A stretch of DNA of 34,072 nucleotides from Planctomycetota bacterium (GCA_021776775.1 JAJFFE010000340.1:1-34072), one strand, 5' to 3'; positions 8,516-16,324 are shown, counted from the first letter of the stretch. Notes: generated by a model from the sequence alone, not told the origin. Made by a program: numbers and translations.

Positions 8516-8774
8516 TAAACGATTCTGTTCCGGGCGCGGGGCAGCGGGCGGGCCCGGCTCCGTTGCGGGTTGTTGGGATACGTGGATGTTGTCCGCGGCT
8601 ATGGGAATCCTGTCGGGGATGAGGATGAGCCATCTCGTCCGGACGAGGCTTGGCGGTCGCAGCGCTTGCTCTGTTTTGGACTTGGTTTTGTGCGATGAAT
8701 CTTAGAACTTTGCCGTGTTTCGTTTGGCGGGGTTTTTCGGGCATCCGTTGCACGATGTGAGGTGGATTGTTCGG

Positions 8775-8800
8775 CGTGACATCGTGCGCACGATGTCACG
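8775..8800. repeat. 26-bp perfect palindrome
   Basis: The half CGTGACATCGTGC (8775-8787) is followed at once by its exact reverse complement (8788-8800). An additional near-half-site, GCACGATGTGA, lies upstream at 8750-8760; it matches 10 of 11 bases of the right arm. There is no T-run, so it does not look like a terminator. Spacer-less symmetry plus an extra half-site suggests an operator for a dimeric regulator. The nearest downstream start is E1 alpha, about 350 bp away. Confidence 0.75.
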
Positions 8801-9149
8801 AGCGCTTCAACCACGCTCGGTCACTGATCACGGCAGGTGGAGATCGATCCATTCGCCATGGGGCTCGCAGGCCGCGCTTCGTTGCCATTGTCGTTCCTCC
8901 ACCTGAAGCTGGGCGGCAGCAGGGCCCGTGATCGATTCTTCAGCGCCGCACCCAAATGGAGGCGTTCGAGACCGGTCACGGATCACGCCGCGCGACGGGC
9001 ATCCCCATCGTCCAGCCGGCGCAGCGCCGGAAATCCCGTACTTCTCGTGACGATTCAAGGCCACTAGCGCTATGGAATCGCTCTGCAGCGGTGGCTAAGA
9101 TGTTGGGCTTTGCCGCGTCACGCAACGTTGAGGATCACCGAGGAGAATC

Positions 9150-10250
9150 GTGGGCAAGGCCATGAAAGACGCACCGCAGGGGGTGCTGTCCCGGGCCGCG
9201 CAGCTGGAGATGCATCTGTTCATGCGTCTCGCGCGCGAGTGGGATCTACGCTTCGAAACGATGTACCTCACCGGTGCACTGTCGAAGTGGTACAGCTCCG
9301 TCGGTAACGAGGGTTTTACCGTGCCCGCAGCCACCGCCATCGAAGCGGGCGACGCGCTGTTGACGTTGCACCGCGATAGCGGAGCGATTCTGCGCTACTA
9401 CCTAGACCCGGACGCGCTTTTTCCCGGACTGCTCGAAGCGCCCGGCTTTCCCCTGCGCAAGCCGACGACCGCTGACTCCCACGACTTGCTGTACCGCTTG
9501 TCGTGTCAAATGCTGGGCAAGGCGGACGGATTCTCCGGCGGCGTCGAGCGCTCGTACCACTACGGCCACCTCGATGAGCCGAACGGGCTTCTGCACGTCG
9601 GCATGATCAGCCATTTGGGCGCCATGATTCCGGTCGCGGCCGGGGCGGCGCTGGGGCTGAAGCAGCGCGGCACCGATCGCGTCGCCATCAACTTCATCGG
9701 GGACGGCGCCACCTCGACCGGCGACTTCCACGAAGCTCTCAACATGGCCGCGGTGTTGAAGCTCCCGTTCATTCTGATCATCGAGAACAACCACTACGCG
9801 TTTTCGACGCCAACGTCACAACAATTCTCCTGTTCGCACCTGGTGGACCGCGCCGTGGGCTACGGGATTCCTGGGGTTCGCGTCAACGGCAACGACCCGG
9901 AGGAGTCTTATGTGGCCCTGTCGGAGGCGGTAGCGAGGGCGAGGCGCGGCGACGGTCCGACCCTGATCGAAGCGGTCGTGGGGCGGCTGCGCGGACACTC
10001 GCAGGGTGACGATTCGTTCAAGCAGGTGCCGCCCGCATTGGTCGAGCAATACCAACGTGAGGAACCGATCGTCACCTACGAAGCGACGCTTCTCGAGCGC
10101 GGCGTCTGCAACCAGACCTACCTCGATGAGACGCAAGCACGAATCAAGAGCCTTCTGATCGAGACCATCGACCGCGCGCAAGCGGCGCCCGACCCCGACC
10201 CCAACCACGTTCGTCCGATCTTCGCGGACGGGGATGCTCCTCATGCCTAA
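9150..10250 (+). CDS. 2-oxo acid dehydrogenase E1 component, alpha subunit
   Basis: This 366-residue thiamine-diphosphate enzyme subunit has the cofactor motif from GDG (184-186) to NN (213-214): GDGATSTGDFHEAL and IIENNHYAFSTP. That is typical of pyruvate or branched-chain 2-oxo acid dehydrogenase E1 alpha. With the beta subunit it decarboxylates a 2-oxo acid and passes the acyl group to an E2 lipoyl domain. GTG at 9150 is 4 bp after AGGAG, a tight spacing; ATG 9162 in the same frame is the alternative. A TAAGAT -10-like box sits at 9096-9101. No E2 or E3 gene is in the window, so the substrate (pyruvate, branched-chain acids or acetoin) is undecided. Confidence 0.92.
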   Translation: MGKAMKDAPQGVLSRAAQLEMHLFMRLAREWDLRFETMYLTGALSKWYSSVGNEGFTVPAATAIEAGDALLTLHRDSGAILRYYLDPDALFPGLLEAPGFPLRKPTTADSHDLLYRLSCQMLGKADGFSGGVERSYHYGHLDEPNGLLHVGMISHLGAMIPVAAGAALGLKQRGTDRVAINFIGDGATSTGDFHEALNMAAVLKLPFILIIENNHYAFSTPTSQQFSCSHLVDRAVGYGIPGVRVNGNDPEESYVALSEAVARARRGDGPTLIEAVVGRLRGHSQGDDSFKQVPPALVEQYQREEPIVTYEATLLERGVCNQTYLDETQARIKSLLIETIDRAQAAPDPDPNHVRPIFADGDAPHA

Positions 10251-11256
10251 GGCCAGCACCGCGACCGAGCAAAAGCTCTACGTCGACAATATCTCCGCCG
10301 CACTTCGAGACGAGATGCGCGCGGACGAGAACGTCTACTTCATGGGTCAAGACGTCGCCGAGTTCGGCGGCCCGTTCAACATCACCACGGGGTTCCTCGA
10401 AGAGTTCGGCGCGGCTCGGATCTTCAACACGCCGATTTCTGAGTCCGGCACGGTGGGCATCGCCGTGGGCTCGGCGCTGCTCGGTCGTCGGCCGGTCGTC
10501 GAAATGCAGTTCGCCGACTTCGTCTCCTGCGGCTTCAATCAACTCGTCAACGTGGCGGCGAAGATGTACTACCGCATGGAGCAGCCGGTGCCGCTGGTCA
10601 TTCGCCTGCCGGCCGGGGGCGGCGTGGGCGCTGGCGCATTCCACTCGCAGAACAACGAGGCGCTCTTCGCGCACACGCCGGGACTGAAGATCGTGGCCCC
10701 GGCCACCGCCGAAGACGCGTACTTGCTGCTGCGCGCCGCGATCCGCGACCCCAACCCGGTCCTGTACTTCGAGCACAAGTACCTGTACCGCCGGCAGAAG
10801 GGGGTGACGCCCACGTTTCCGCTGGGGGACACCACGGCGTCGGTGACCTTGGAAGCGAAGGCGGCGGTGCGTCGACCCGGTGCCGACGTCACGATCGTCA
10901 CCTACGGCTGGATGGTGCACCGCAGCTTGGAAGCGGCAGAAACGCTGGCGGCGGAGGGCATCGACTGCGAGGTCATCGATCTGCGCGTCCTCGCCCCGCT
11001 CGACACCCAGGCCATTCTCGAGTCGGTCGAGAAGACCAGCAAAGCGGTCGTCGTGCACGAAGCGACCATCACCTGCGGTATCGGGGCTGAAGTCTCGGCG
11101 CTCATCGCGGAACACGCCATCGGCTATCTCGATGGGCCGATCAAGCGAGTCGCGTACCCGGATCAACCGGTCCCGTTCCACAAGAGCCTCGAAGCGGCGG
11201 CGCTACCCAACCCCGACAAGATCGCGGCGGCCGTGCGCGCTGCGGTGGAGTGGTAG
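10234..11256 (+). CDS. 2-oxo acid dehydrogenase E1 component, beta subunit
   Basis: This 340-residue partner of the alpha subunit begins inside the end of that gene (17-bp overlap), so the two are translationally coupled. ATG 10243, giving MPKAST, is an equally good start. The transketolase-like pyrimidine-binding domain shows GQDVAEFGGPFNITTGF, NTPISESGTVGIAVGSAL, EMQFADFVSCGFNQLVNVAAKM and RLPAGGGVGAGAFHSQNNEALFAHTPGLKIV. The C-terminal transketolase domain shows VTIVTYGWMVHRSLEAAETL and EVIDLRVLAPLDTQAILESV. Both halves are complete. Branched-chain-type E1 beta is slightly favoured by the FHSQ...EA segment; this is a judgement, not proof. It converges with the sulfatase gene, 46 bp away. 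Confidence 0.92.
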   Translation: MLLMPKASTATEQKLYVDNISAALRDEMRADENVYFMGQDVAEFGGPFNITTGFLEEFGAARIFNTPISESGTVGIAVGSALLGRRPVVEMQFADFVSCGFNQLVNVAAKMYYRMEQPVPLVIRLPAGGGVGAGAFHSQNNEALFAHTPGLKIVAPATAEDAYLLLRAAIRDPNPVLYFEHKYLYRRQKGVTPTFPLGDTTASVTLEAKAAVRRPGADVTIVTYGWMVHRSLEAAETLAAEGIDCEVIDLRVLAPLDTQAILESVEKTSKAVVVHEATITCGIGAEVSALIAEHAIGYLDGPIKRVAYPDQPVPFHKSLEAAALPNPDKIAAAVRAAVEW

Positions 11257-11302
11257 TTACTCTGCGTCTCGTGACGCCGTAGCTATCGCTGACCCGTAGC
11301 CA

Positions 11303-12679
11303 TCACTGGGTGGCGCCGTCCTTCCACCACTGGAGGTGCCGCTTCTCGAGATCGGTGACGACCGCGGGGTGAGCGTCGGCAAGATCTGTCGTCTCCCCCG
11401 GGTCCTGGGCAATGTCGTAGAGGCGCAGCCCCTCTTCGTCGTGCACCTTGCGCCCATCGGTCGTCTCGCGCGCGTTGTGCACCAGCTTCCAGTCACCGAC
11501 GCGAACCGCCCAGTAGCGTTGATTGCCCCAGTGAAACTCCCGATGGGGTGACGGCGCCTCGGCGCTCTTGATCACCGCCGAAATGTCACGACCGTCGAGC
11601 GGTCGCTCGGGCAGGGTCGCCCCGGTCCAGCCGGCGAGCGTCGGAAACCAATCGCACGCCGTCGCCATGGCGTGGCGCACGCCGCCCTCTTCGATGCGAC
11701 CCGGCCAACTCACCACTGCAGGAACCCGAATCCCACCTTCGAGCAGGCTGAACTTCGCGCCCCGGTACGGACCGGCGCTGCCACCCCCGAAGAACGCACG
11801 CTGCTCGGTGGAGTGGCCGTGATCGGATTGGAAGACGATGATCGTGTCATCGCGCAGGCCAGCCGCGTCGATGGTGTCGATCAACCTGCCGATACAGCGA
11901 TCGAGCGTGGAGACGAACGCAGCGTACTGCCGGCGCGGCTCGGGCGTTTCGCGGTAGTGCTCTAGCCACACAGGATCGCCCTGATACGGGTAATGCGGGG
12001 CGTTCATGGCAAAGTAGAGAAAGAACGGCTGGTCGCACTGCTTGTCGATGAAACGACTCGCTTCTTCCACCATCACGTCGGGAAAGAACCGCCCGGGCAG
12101 GTAGACCTCTTCACCGTTTCGCTGCAGGTCGTGTTGGTTGGGACCAGCCCAGTAGAAGAAGTGCGAGTAGTTGTCGATGCATCCACCGAGATGCCCAAAC
12201 GCGTGATCAAACCCTTGCGCGTTCGGATGCACCTGATCACCGCTACCGAGATGCCACTTGCCGACGAGCGCGGTGGCATAACCATGGTCCCGAAACAACT
12301 CGGCCATGGTCAGCTGGCTCGACGGCATGCCAGCGGTCGGGTGGCCGCGCGGAACGTTGCCGCGCAACTGCGCCCGGTGTGGAGTTCGCCCGGTCAGAAG
12401 CGCAGCCCGCGACGGCGAGCAGACCGGGGCCGCCGCGTAGAACTGGGTGAAACGAACGCCACGCTGACACAACGCGTCGAGATTCGGCGTGGCCAAGTCG
12501 TTCGCCCCGTACGCGTGGAGATCGATGGATCCTTGATCGTCTGTGAGAATCACCACCACGTTCGGTCGACGCGTCGGTGTCGCGGCCTTCCCCCGAGGGG
12601 AAGCACCACTTGGCGACACCGCCGGGGTCGAAGCGCAACCGATGAGCCCCACTACCGCAAACAGCGTCCAACGACTCAT
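11303..12679 (-). CDS. type I sulfatase, lipoprotein
   Basis: This 458-residue protein has its start at ATG 12679 after GGGAG; an upstream in-frame GTG at 12703 is less likely. The short hydrophobic leader ends in a lipobox, LIGC (Cys15), so it is probably anchored outside the cytoplasm. After a Pro/Ser linker come RPNVVVILTDDQG (metal-binding Asp47-Asp48) and the sulfatase signature CSPSRAALLTGR. Cys87 is there to be converted to formylglycine. GKWHLG and FQSDHG are also present, giving the alkaline-phosphatase-like core. Such enzymes remove sulfate from glycans and are often amplified in marine Planctomycetota. No formylglycine-generating enzyme gene is in the window. The substrate is unknown. 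Confidence 0.94.
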   Translation of the reverse strand: MSRWTLFAVVGLIGCASTPAVSPSGASPRGKAATPTRRPNVVVILTDDQGSIDLHAYGANDLATPNLDALCQRGVRFTQFYAAAPVCSPSRAALLTGRTPHRAQLRGNVPRGHPTAGMPSSQLTMAELFRDHGYATALVGKWHLGSGDQVHPNAQGFDHAFGHLGGCIDNYSHFFYWAGPNQHDLQRNGEEVYLPGRFFPDVMVEEASRFIDKQCDQPFFLYFAMNAPHYPYQGDPVWLEHYRETPEPRRQYAAFVSTLDRCIGRLIDTIDAAGLRDDTIIVFQSDHGHSTEQRAFFGGGSAGPYRGAKFSLLEGGIRVPAVVSWPGRIEEGGVRHAMATACDWFPTLAGWTGATLPERPLDGRDISAVIKSAEAPSPHREFHWGNQRYWAVRVGDWKLVHNARETTDGRKVHDEEGLRLYDIAQDPGETTDLADAHPAVVTDLEKRHLQWWKDGATQ

Positions 12680-12822
12680 GCGATCTCCCTCGAGCAGGTT
12701 CACTCGTAGCGGTCCGCAGCCTATCTTGCCCGGGTCCGCGCCTCGTGCTCAATGCAATAACAGCCGTGCGAGGCCGGACACCTCACCTTGCGCAATACCC
12801 GGTCACCACGTGCAATGGCTCC

Positions 12823-13884
12823 ATGGAATCCATCAATCCCGCCACCCTGATCTTCAACGGAGTGCTCGGCGTCGCTGTGTTGATCGCGATCGTCGTCGTG
12901 GCCCGCGTGAGAACCGCCCGCGTCGCGGTCTGGAGTGGTCTTCTGGGCGGGATAGCCATCGTCGTTCTGGCCGCGCTCCTCGGCGAAGGCGGCTTCGGTC
13001 GCATGCGGCTCTTGGCGTACGGCGTGTTCCTGCACGGCACGATCTACTTGTTGGCGGTGGGGCTGCTCGGACGGGCGCGCTTCAAGGCGGTGGCTCTGTC
13101 GAGCCTGGTCCTGGGGTTGATCAACGCGGGCATCGCCATCGACGCGTTTTTCATCGAGCCGCATTGGCTCGAGGTCACCCACTACCAGGTGCAGAGCGAG
13201 AAGGTCACGACCCCGCTGCGCATCGCGGTCATCGCCGATCTGCAGACGGACTCGGTCGGCGAGTATGAACGGAGGGTGCTCGAAGCGGCTCTCGCCGAAA
13301 GACCCGACTTGGTGCTGCTACCCGGGGATTACCTGCAAACCCACGATGAAGCAGCCTACGCACGGCTGGTGATCGAGCTGCACGCGCTGTTCGCCGAGTT
13401 GCAGTTCTCGGCCCGACTCGGCGTCTACGCGGTGGAAGGCAACGTCGACCACCCGGGCTGGACGGCGATCTTCGCCGACCTCCCCATGACGTGCTTCGAG
13501 CGCACGGAATCCGTCGACGTCGCGGGAGTCCGAGTGACCGGGCTCAGCCTTTCCAACTCGCGATCCTTGAATCACACGATCACCAGCGACGACACCTTCC
13601 ACATTGTCTTCGGCCACTACCCCGACTTCGTGCTCGGCGACATCCAGGCCGATCTCATGGTGGCCGGTCATACGCACGGCGGACAGGTTCAGTTTCCCGG
13701 GTTCGGCCCGCCGATCACCCTGTCGCGCGTTCCGCGCCACTGGGCGGCTGGGGGCATGTTCGAGGTGCCCGACAAGGGTACGCTGATCGTCTCACGAGGA
13801 ATCGGCATGGAGCGCGACGCCGCCCCGCGGCTACGATTCTTGTGTCGTCCACAGTTGGTCTTGGTCGATATCATCCCGAAGTAG
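12823..13884 (+). CDS. membrane-anchored metallophosphoesterase with altered motifs
   Basis: This 353-residue protein starts at ATG 12823 (MESINP), chosen because it leads straight into the membrane region; the ribosome site is weak. Three or four hydrophobic segments (about residues 9-28, 36-54, 65-83, 88-108) precede a calcineurin-like phosphoesterase domain like YaeI. Canonical motifs are recognisable but changed: DLQ (139-141) instead of DxH, GD (168-169) normal, GNVD (206-209) instead of GNH(D/E), a lone His265 in FGHYPD, and GHTHGG (282-287) normal. Two of the usual His positions are thus replaced, so metal loading or chemistry may differ. The active site would be cytoplasmic or periplasmic depending on the number of helices. 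Confidence 0.85.
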   Translation: MESINPATLIFNGVLGVAVLIAIVVVARVRTARVAVWSGLLGGIAIVVLAALLGEGGFGRMRLLAYGVFLHGTIYLLAVGLLGRARFKAVALSSLVLGLINAGIAIDAFFIEPHWLEVTHYQVQSEKVTTPLRIAVIADLQTDSVGEYERRVLEAALAERPDLVLLPGDYLQTHDEAAYARLVIELHALFAELQFSARLGVYAVEGNVDHPGWTAIFADLPMTCFERTESVDVAGVRVTGLSLSNSRSLNHTITSDDTFHIVFGHYPDFVLGDIQADLMVAGHTHGGQVQFPGFGPPITLSRVPRHWAAGGMFEVPDKGTLIVSRGIGMERDAAPRLRFLCRPQLVLVDIIPK

Positions 13885-13918
13885 AGTAGAACGTATCACT
13901 CTGGGAGGAAGGGTCGTC

Positions 13919-14290
13919 GTGAAGCGTGTCCGCTGGATCGCCGGGTTTGCCGTCCTTCTCGCTCTCATTGTCGTCGGTTGGTTTGCCGCTCCCCGAATCT
14001 GGCTCGCCATTGCATACCGGCGAAACGAGACCTCCGGCCAGCTCCACTACTACGACAAGCGCGATGCCGATCTGCCGGGCGAGGAACGCATCGTGCCGGA
14101 TCAGATCTGCCCATTTTGCACCTCCTCGGATCGCACCCAGAAGCACACGTGCCTCGCTTCGAACCACCTGGCAGTCGTGCGCCCGAAGGATCCGGCCGCG
14201 CCTAAACCGCAAAGTACGAGATACGTGCAAGTCGGCGGCGTCAAACTTCCGGCCGACTTCAAGTGCACCTGCCCGGGTCCCCACTATTGA
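13919..14290 (+). CDS. small membrane-anchored cysteine-rich protein, unknown
   Basis: This 123-residue protein starts at GTG 13919 with GGGAGGA about 10 bp upstream. A positively charged start (MKRVRW) and one hydrophobic helix (IAGFAVLLALIVVGWFAA) form a signal anchor. The rest is soluble and contains five Cys: CPFC, HTC and a terminal CTCPGPHY, together with nearby His. The spacing could bind a metal or form disulfides; no family was recognised. It follows the phosphoesterase by 34 bp on the same strand and may be in its operon. Confidence 0.7.
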   Translation: MKRVRWIAGFAVLLALIVVGWFAAPRIWLAIAYRRNETSGQLHYYDKRDADLPGEERIVPDQICPFCTSSDRTQKHTCLASNHLAVVRPKDPAAPKPQSTRYVQVGGVKLPADFKCTCPGPHY

Positions 14291-14646
14291 GACAGTCCCC
14301 GACAGTCGAGTAGGCCCACAAACGACTTACGACTGGTGCTCCCAGCGTCGCCGGGGTCGCTTCAAACGATGTTGCGACTCGCGAGTAGAATCGCGTGGCT
14401 CTGAACCCGATGGCCGGCAGGCCTTTTCTTCGGATGCTGTACACTAGGTCCTTCCGCGGCCTGAGCAGCGCTCGGCGCTTTGGCTCGGAGACCTGATTCT
14501 CGATACGTTGAGACTCCCGAGACTCGAACGTTGGGACCCCGAGACAGGAAATCCATCGAACGCGGCCGGACTCCCGGCGCGTTCGCATGCAACTCGAGCC
14601 AGTCGGGGCCGCAGTACCGAAGAGACCGTAGGAGAACGAAGCAACG
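14291..14646 (+). other. 356-bp leader with hairpin and GAGAC repeats
   Basis: No gene is seen. TACACT at 14440-14445 is a candidate -10 box, which would give the next gene a leader of about 200 nt. In that leader, AGCGC (14467-14471) pairs with GCGCT (14475-14479), flanked by GAGC/GCTC (14463-14466/14483-14486). GAGAC occurs at 14488, 14510, 14519 and 14541 (spacings 22, 9, 22). TTGAGACTCCCGAGAC (14508-14523) is nearly repeated as TTGGGACCCCGAGAC (14531-14545). AGGAGA (14630-14635) is the ribosome site. Confidence 0.5.
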
Positions 14647-14976
14647 ATGAATTTCGATGGACTGGAGCGCGCGATTCTTCGCTGGATTCGCGAGCGAACG
14701 AAAGACGCTCAGTTGAAGGCGCAACTCGTCAAAGCTGAGTTGGGATCTCGCGAGCACACCGGCGCCGGACGTTACACAACCTTCCTCGTTCCGTCGGAAA
14801 TGACGGAGTGCAAAACCGAGAAGATCGACGGACCGCGAATCGATTCCCCGGTTCTCGAGTCCGGGGGCGGCTGCATTCTGTGGTGCGCGGACGGACGAGT
14901 CGACACGCTGGAGTTCTTCGCTAACGGAGACTCGTTCCCCGAGCTCATCGAAGAGTTCCAACTCAAGACCCGCTGA
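14647..14976 (+). CDS. small uncharacterised soluble protein
   Basis: This 109-residue protein starts at ATG 14647, 11 bp after AGGAGA. It has no signal peptide or membrane segment. A helical N-terminus (LERAILRWIRERTKDAQLKAQLVKAEL) is followed by a beta-rich part: REHTGAGRYTTFLVP, then LESGGGCILWCADGRVDTLEFFANGDSFPELIEEFQL. The pattern 'TG.G.YT...VP ... G.GC.L...DG....LE....GDS.P' is like a widespread family of small bacterial proteins of unknown function that often occur alone or near toxin/immunity genes. That resemblance is from memory and unverified. No toxin gene is adjacent. A perfect hairpin follows the stop. Confidence 0.8.
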   Translation: MNFDGLERAILRWIRERTKDAQLKAQLVKAELGSREHTGAGRYTTFLVPSEMTECKTEKIDGPRIDSPVLESGGGCILWCADGRVDTLEFFANGDSFPELIEEFQLKTR

Positions 14977-14985
14977 CCGCGCGAC

Positions 14986-15010
14986 GAGCGCAGCCGTCCT
15001 GGCTGCGCTC
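14986..15010 (+). terminator. 10-bp perfect hairpin after small ORF
   Basis: GAGCGCAGCC (14986-14995), loop GTCCT, GGCTGCGCTC (15001-15010): a perfect 10-bp stem starting 9 bp after the stop codon. It lacks the T-run of a classical intrinsic terminator, so it may pause or stabilise transcripts rather than terminate alone. Confidence 0.6.
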
Positions 15011-15197
15011 CTGCGAGAATCACTCAGCTCCCCACAACAGAATCAGCATCCGTTGCCGTCGATCGCAGCGACGCAACTCCTTCCCGGACCTAAGCTCATT
15101 CGACTTCGACTGGCGGAGGATGGTCGCTGGAAGCGCGCCATTCGCTGGGTCCGTTGGGTAACGGGATCGTGACTTGGGCTTGGAGTCAGGAGCGGGG

Positions 15198-15644
15198 TTA
15201 ACGGTCGCCGTGGGAGAGTGATTGGTGATCACAATCACGGGGCGTCCCGCGAAGTCGTTGCGTGAATCCGATCGCGTCGAACGAGATCTGACCTTTTGGC
15301 CAATTGACCGCAATCGACCATGGAGCGTGGGGAAAACCCTCGTAGTGGGCAGCTCCCCGTTTGATGCCGTCGAGCGAGAACGGGCCCATCTCAAAGCCGG
15401 CGTAGTCCAGATCAATGGCGAGGCTCGTCACGTCATGAAACGTCAGCCACGCCGGTGCGATCCGGAATTTGAACCCGGACTTGTACTGCTTCCACTCGAG
15501 GATGAAGTCCAGATCAAGAATCAGTTCTCCGGAGCCTAGCTCGCCCTCGCCCTCGCGAAGCGAGATCCCGTGCACATGATTGTCATGCCAGGACAGTTGA
15601 TCGAACTCTTTTTCCGTCCATGACCCGGCTGCACCATCGACCAT
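15198..15644 (-). CDS. small conserved-looking protein with WHDNHVHG motif
   Basis: This 148-residue protein starts at ATG 15644 with no strong ribosome site; its stop is TAA 15200-15198. There is no signal peptide or membrane helix. Distinct segments are LSWHDNHVHGISLREGEGELGSGELILDLDFILEW, RIAPAWLTFHDVTSLAIDLDY, GPFSLDGI, and AVNWPKGQISFDAIGFTQRLRGTP near the end. This looks like a compact beta-rich domain that I associate with small stand-alone proteins of unknown function in many bacteria; no enzyme activity is known to me. The His-rich start could bind metal, but this is only suggestive. The region downstream (15011-15197) shows nothing. Confidence 0.8.
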   Translation of the reverse strand: MVDGAAGSWTEKEFDQLSWHDNHVHGISLREGEGELGSGELILDLDFILEWKQYKSGFKFRIAPAWLTFHDVTSLAIDLDYAGFEMGPFSLDGIKRGAAHYEGFPHAPWSIAVNWPKGQISFDAIGFTQRLRGTPRDCDHQSLSHGDR

Positions 15645-15790
15645 CGCCCACGCAGCCCTTTCGTTCGAGCGGTCACCGGTTGAACATGTAAATCATACGC
15701 GGGAACTTGGATCCCTGAAACCCGCTAGCTCGCGGAGTATCCACCGTTCAGCCGCACGCCGAAACGCCTCGGCGACGCGGTCGCTTCGGC

Positions 15791-15796
15791 TAGAAT
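15791..15796 (+). promoter_or_regulatory. candidate -10 box TAGAAT
   Basis: TAGAAT in the context GGCTAGAAT is 27 bp before the GTG start of the cupin gene and resembles the boxes before the PEGA lipoprotein and E1 alpha genes. No good -35 element is visible. Confidence 0.35.
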
Positions 15797-15822
15797 ATCC
15801 TCGACTAGAAACGAGGGACGCC

Positions 15823-16287
15823 GTGAGTGAAGAGATCGATCTGCGACAGTTCGTCGAGGGTGGCGACGGGATCTCCGTGATCCGCAACGAAGAGGTGCTC
15901 GACGGCGCCAACTTTCGCGGTTGGAACGGGATCAAGTACAAGGCGGGGTTGAGCGGTAAGAACGTCGGCTCGAAGAAGCTGTCCATGAACGTCGCGACGG
16001 TTGCTCCCGGCGCGATCGCCTATGCGCACATTCACGACGGCTTCGAGCTGATGCTGTACATCATGCAGGGAAGCGTGCGGCACACGTACGGCGAGGGGCT
16101 GAAGCACACGGTCGACAACAAGGCCGGTGATTTCATCTACATCGAACCGGGCATGCCGCACGAGGTGTTCAACCTGAGCGACTCCGAACCGGTCGTGGCC
16201 GTCGTCGCCCGCTCGGACTCGAGCGAGTGGGACCACATCATTCCGTACCCCAGCGAAGCGCGGACCCGCGACGACGTGCACAAGTAG
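15823..16287 (+). CDS. single-domain cupin protein
   Basis: This 154-residue protein has its start at GTG 15823 after GAGGGA. Both cupin motifs are intact: motif 1 PGAIAYAHIHDGFELMLYIMQG supplies two His and one Glu as metal ligands, and motif 2 GDFIYIEPGMPHEVFN supplies the third His. The protein has no signal peptide and is probably a cytoplasmic metal-binding beta-barrel. Small cupins range from isomerases and dioxygenases to ligand sensors; nothing here fixes the substrate. Its stop converges with the long sigma-factor fusion gene, 37 bp away. Confidence 0.9.
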   Translation: MSEEIDLRQFVEGGDGISVIRNEEVLDGANFRGWNGIKYKAGLSGKNVGSKKLSMNVATVAPGAIAYAHIHDGFELMLYIMQGSVRHTYGEGLKHTVDNKAGDFIYIEPGMPHEVFNLSDSEPVVAVVARSDSSEWDHIIPYPSEARTRDDVHK

Positions 16288-16324
16288 CTCACGCCGCACG
16301 GACCACCGACTCTTCCGCGGCGGT

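Larger units (their letters stand above)
8274..9149. other. 876-bp intergenic region without a supported gene
   Basis: No frame here has a ribosome site, conserved motif or the codon pattern of its neighbours. Small open frames exist on both strands but look random. About 8395-8560 is unusually G-rich on the plus strand (runs such as GGGTTGGGG). The stretch holds a 17-bp near-perfect direct repeat (8361-8377/8499-8515), a 26-bp perfect palindrome (8775-8800), and an interrupted dyad, CAGGTGGA (8834-8841) with TCCACCTG (8897-8904). A 15-bp palindrome, CCGGCGCAGCGCCGG, lies at 9016-9030. It could be regulatory DNA, decayed genes or an undescribed repeat family. Confidence 0.6.

Noticed and set aside
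8190..8753. 187-codon minus-strand frame overlapping the end of murD and the empty region
   Set aside because: It overlaps the conserved murD C-terminus. Its product is Pro/Arg/Ser-rich and has no ribosome site or recognised domain.
8775..8800. The 26-bp palindrome as a rho-independent terminator of murD
   Set aside because: It is 500 bp downstream of the stop, has no loop and no T-run.
8828..9067. Overlapping small frames on both strands (76 and 78 codons)
   Set aside because: They mirror each other, lack ribosome sites and sit in a region with dyad symmetry that creates such frames by chance.
10144..11181. 345-codon minus-strand frame opposite E1 beta
   Set aside because: The E1 beta frame has full family motifs on the other strand; the antisense product is Arg/Asp-rich without domain signatures.
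15020..15415. 131-codon minus-strand frame overlapping the WHDNHVHG gene
   Set aside because: It is in a different frame from the clearly patterned protein at 15198-15644 and its product is Arg/Ser-rich without structure.
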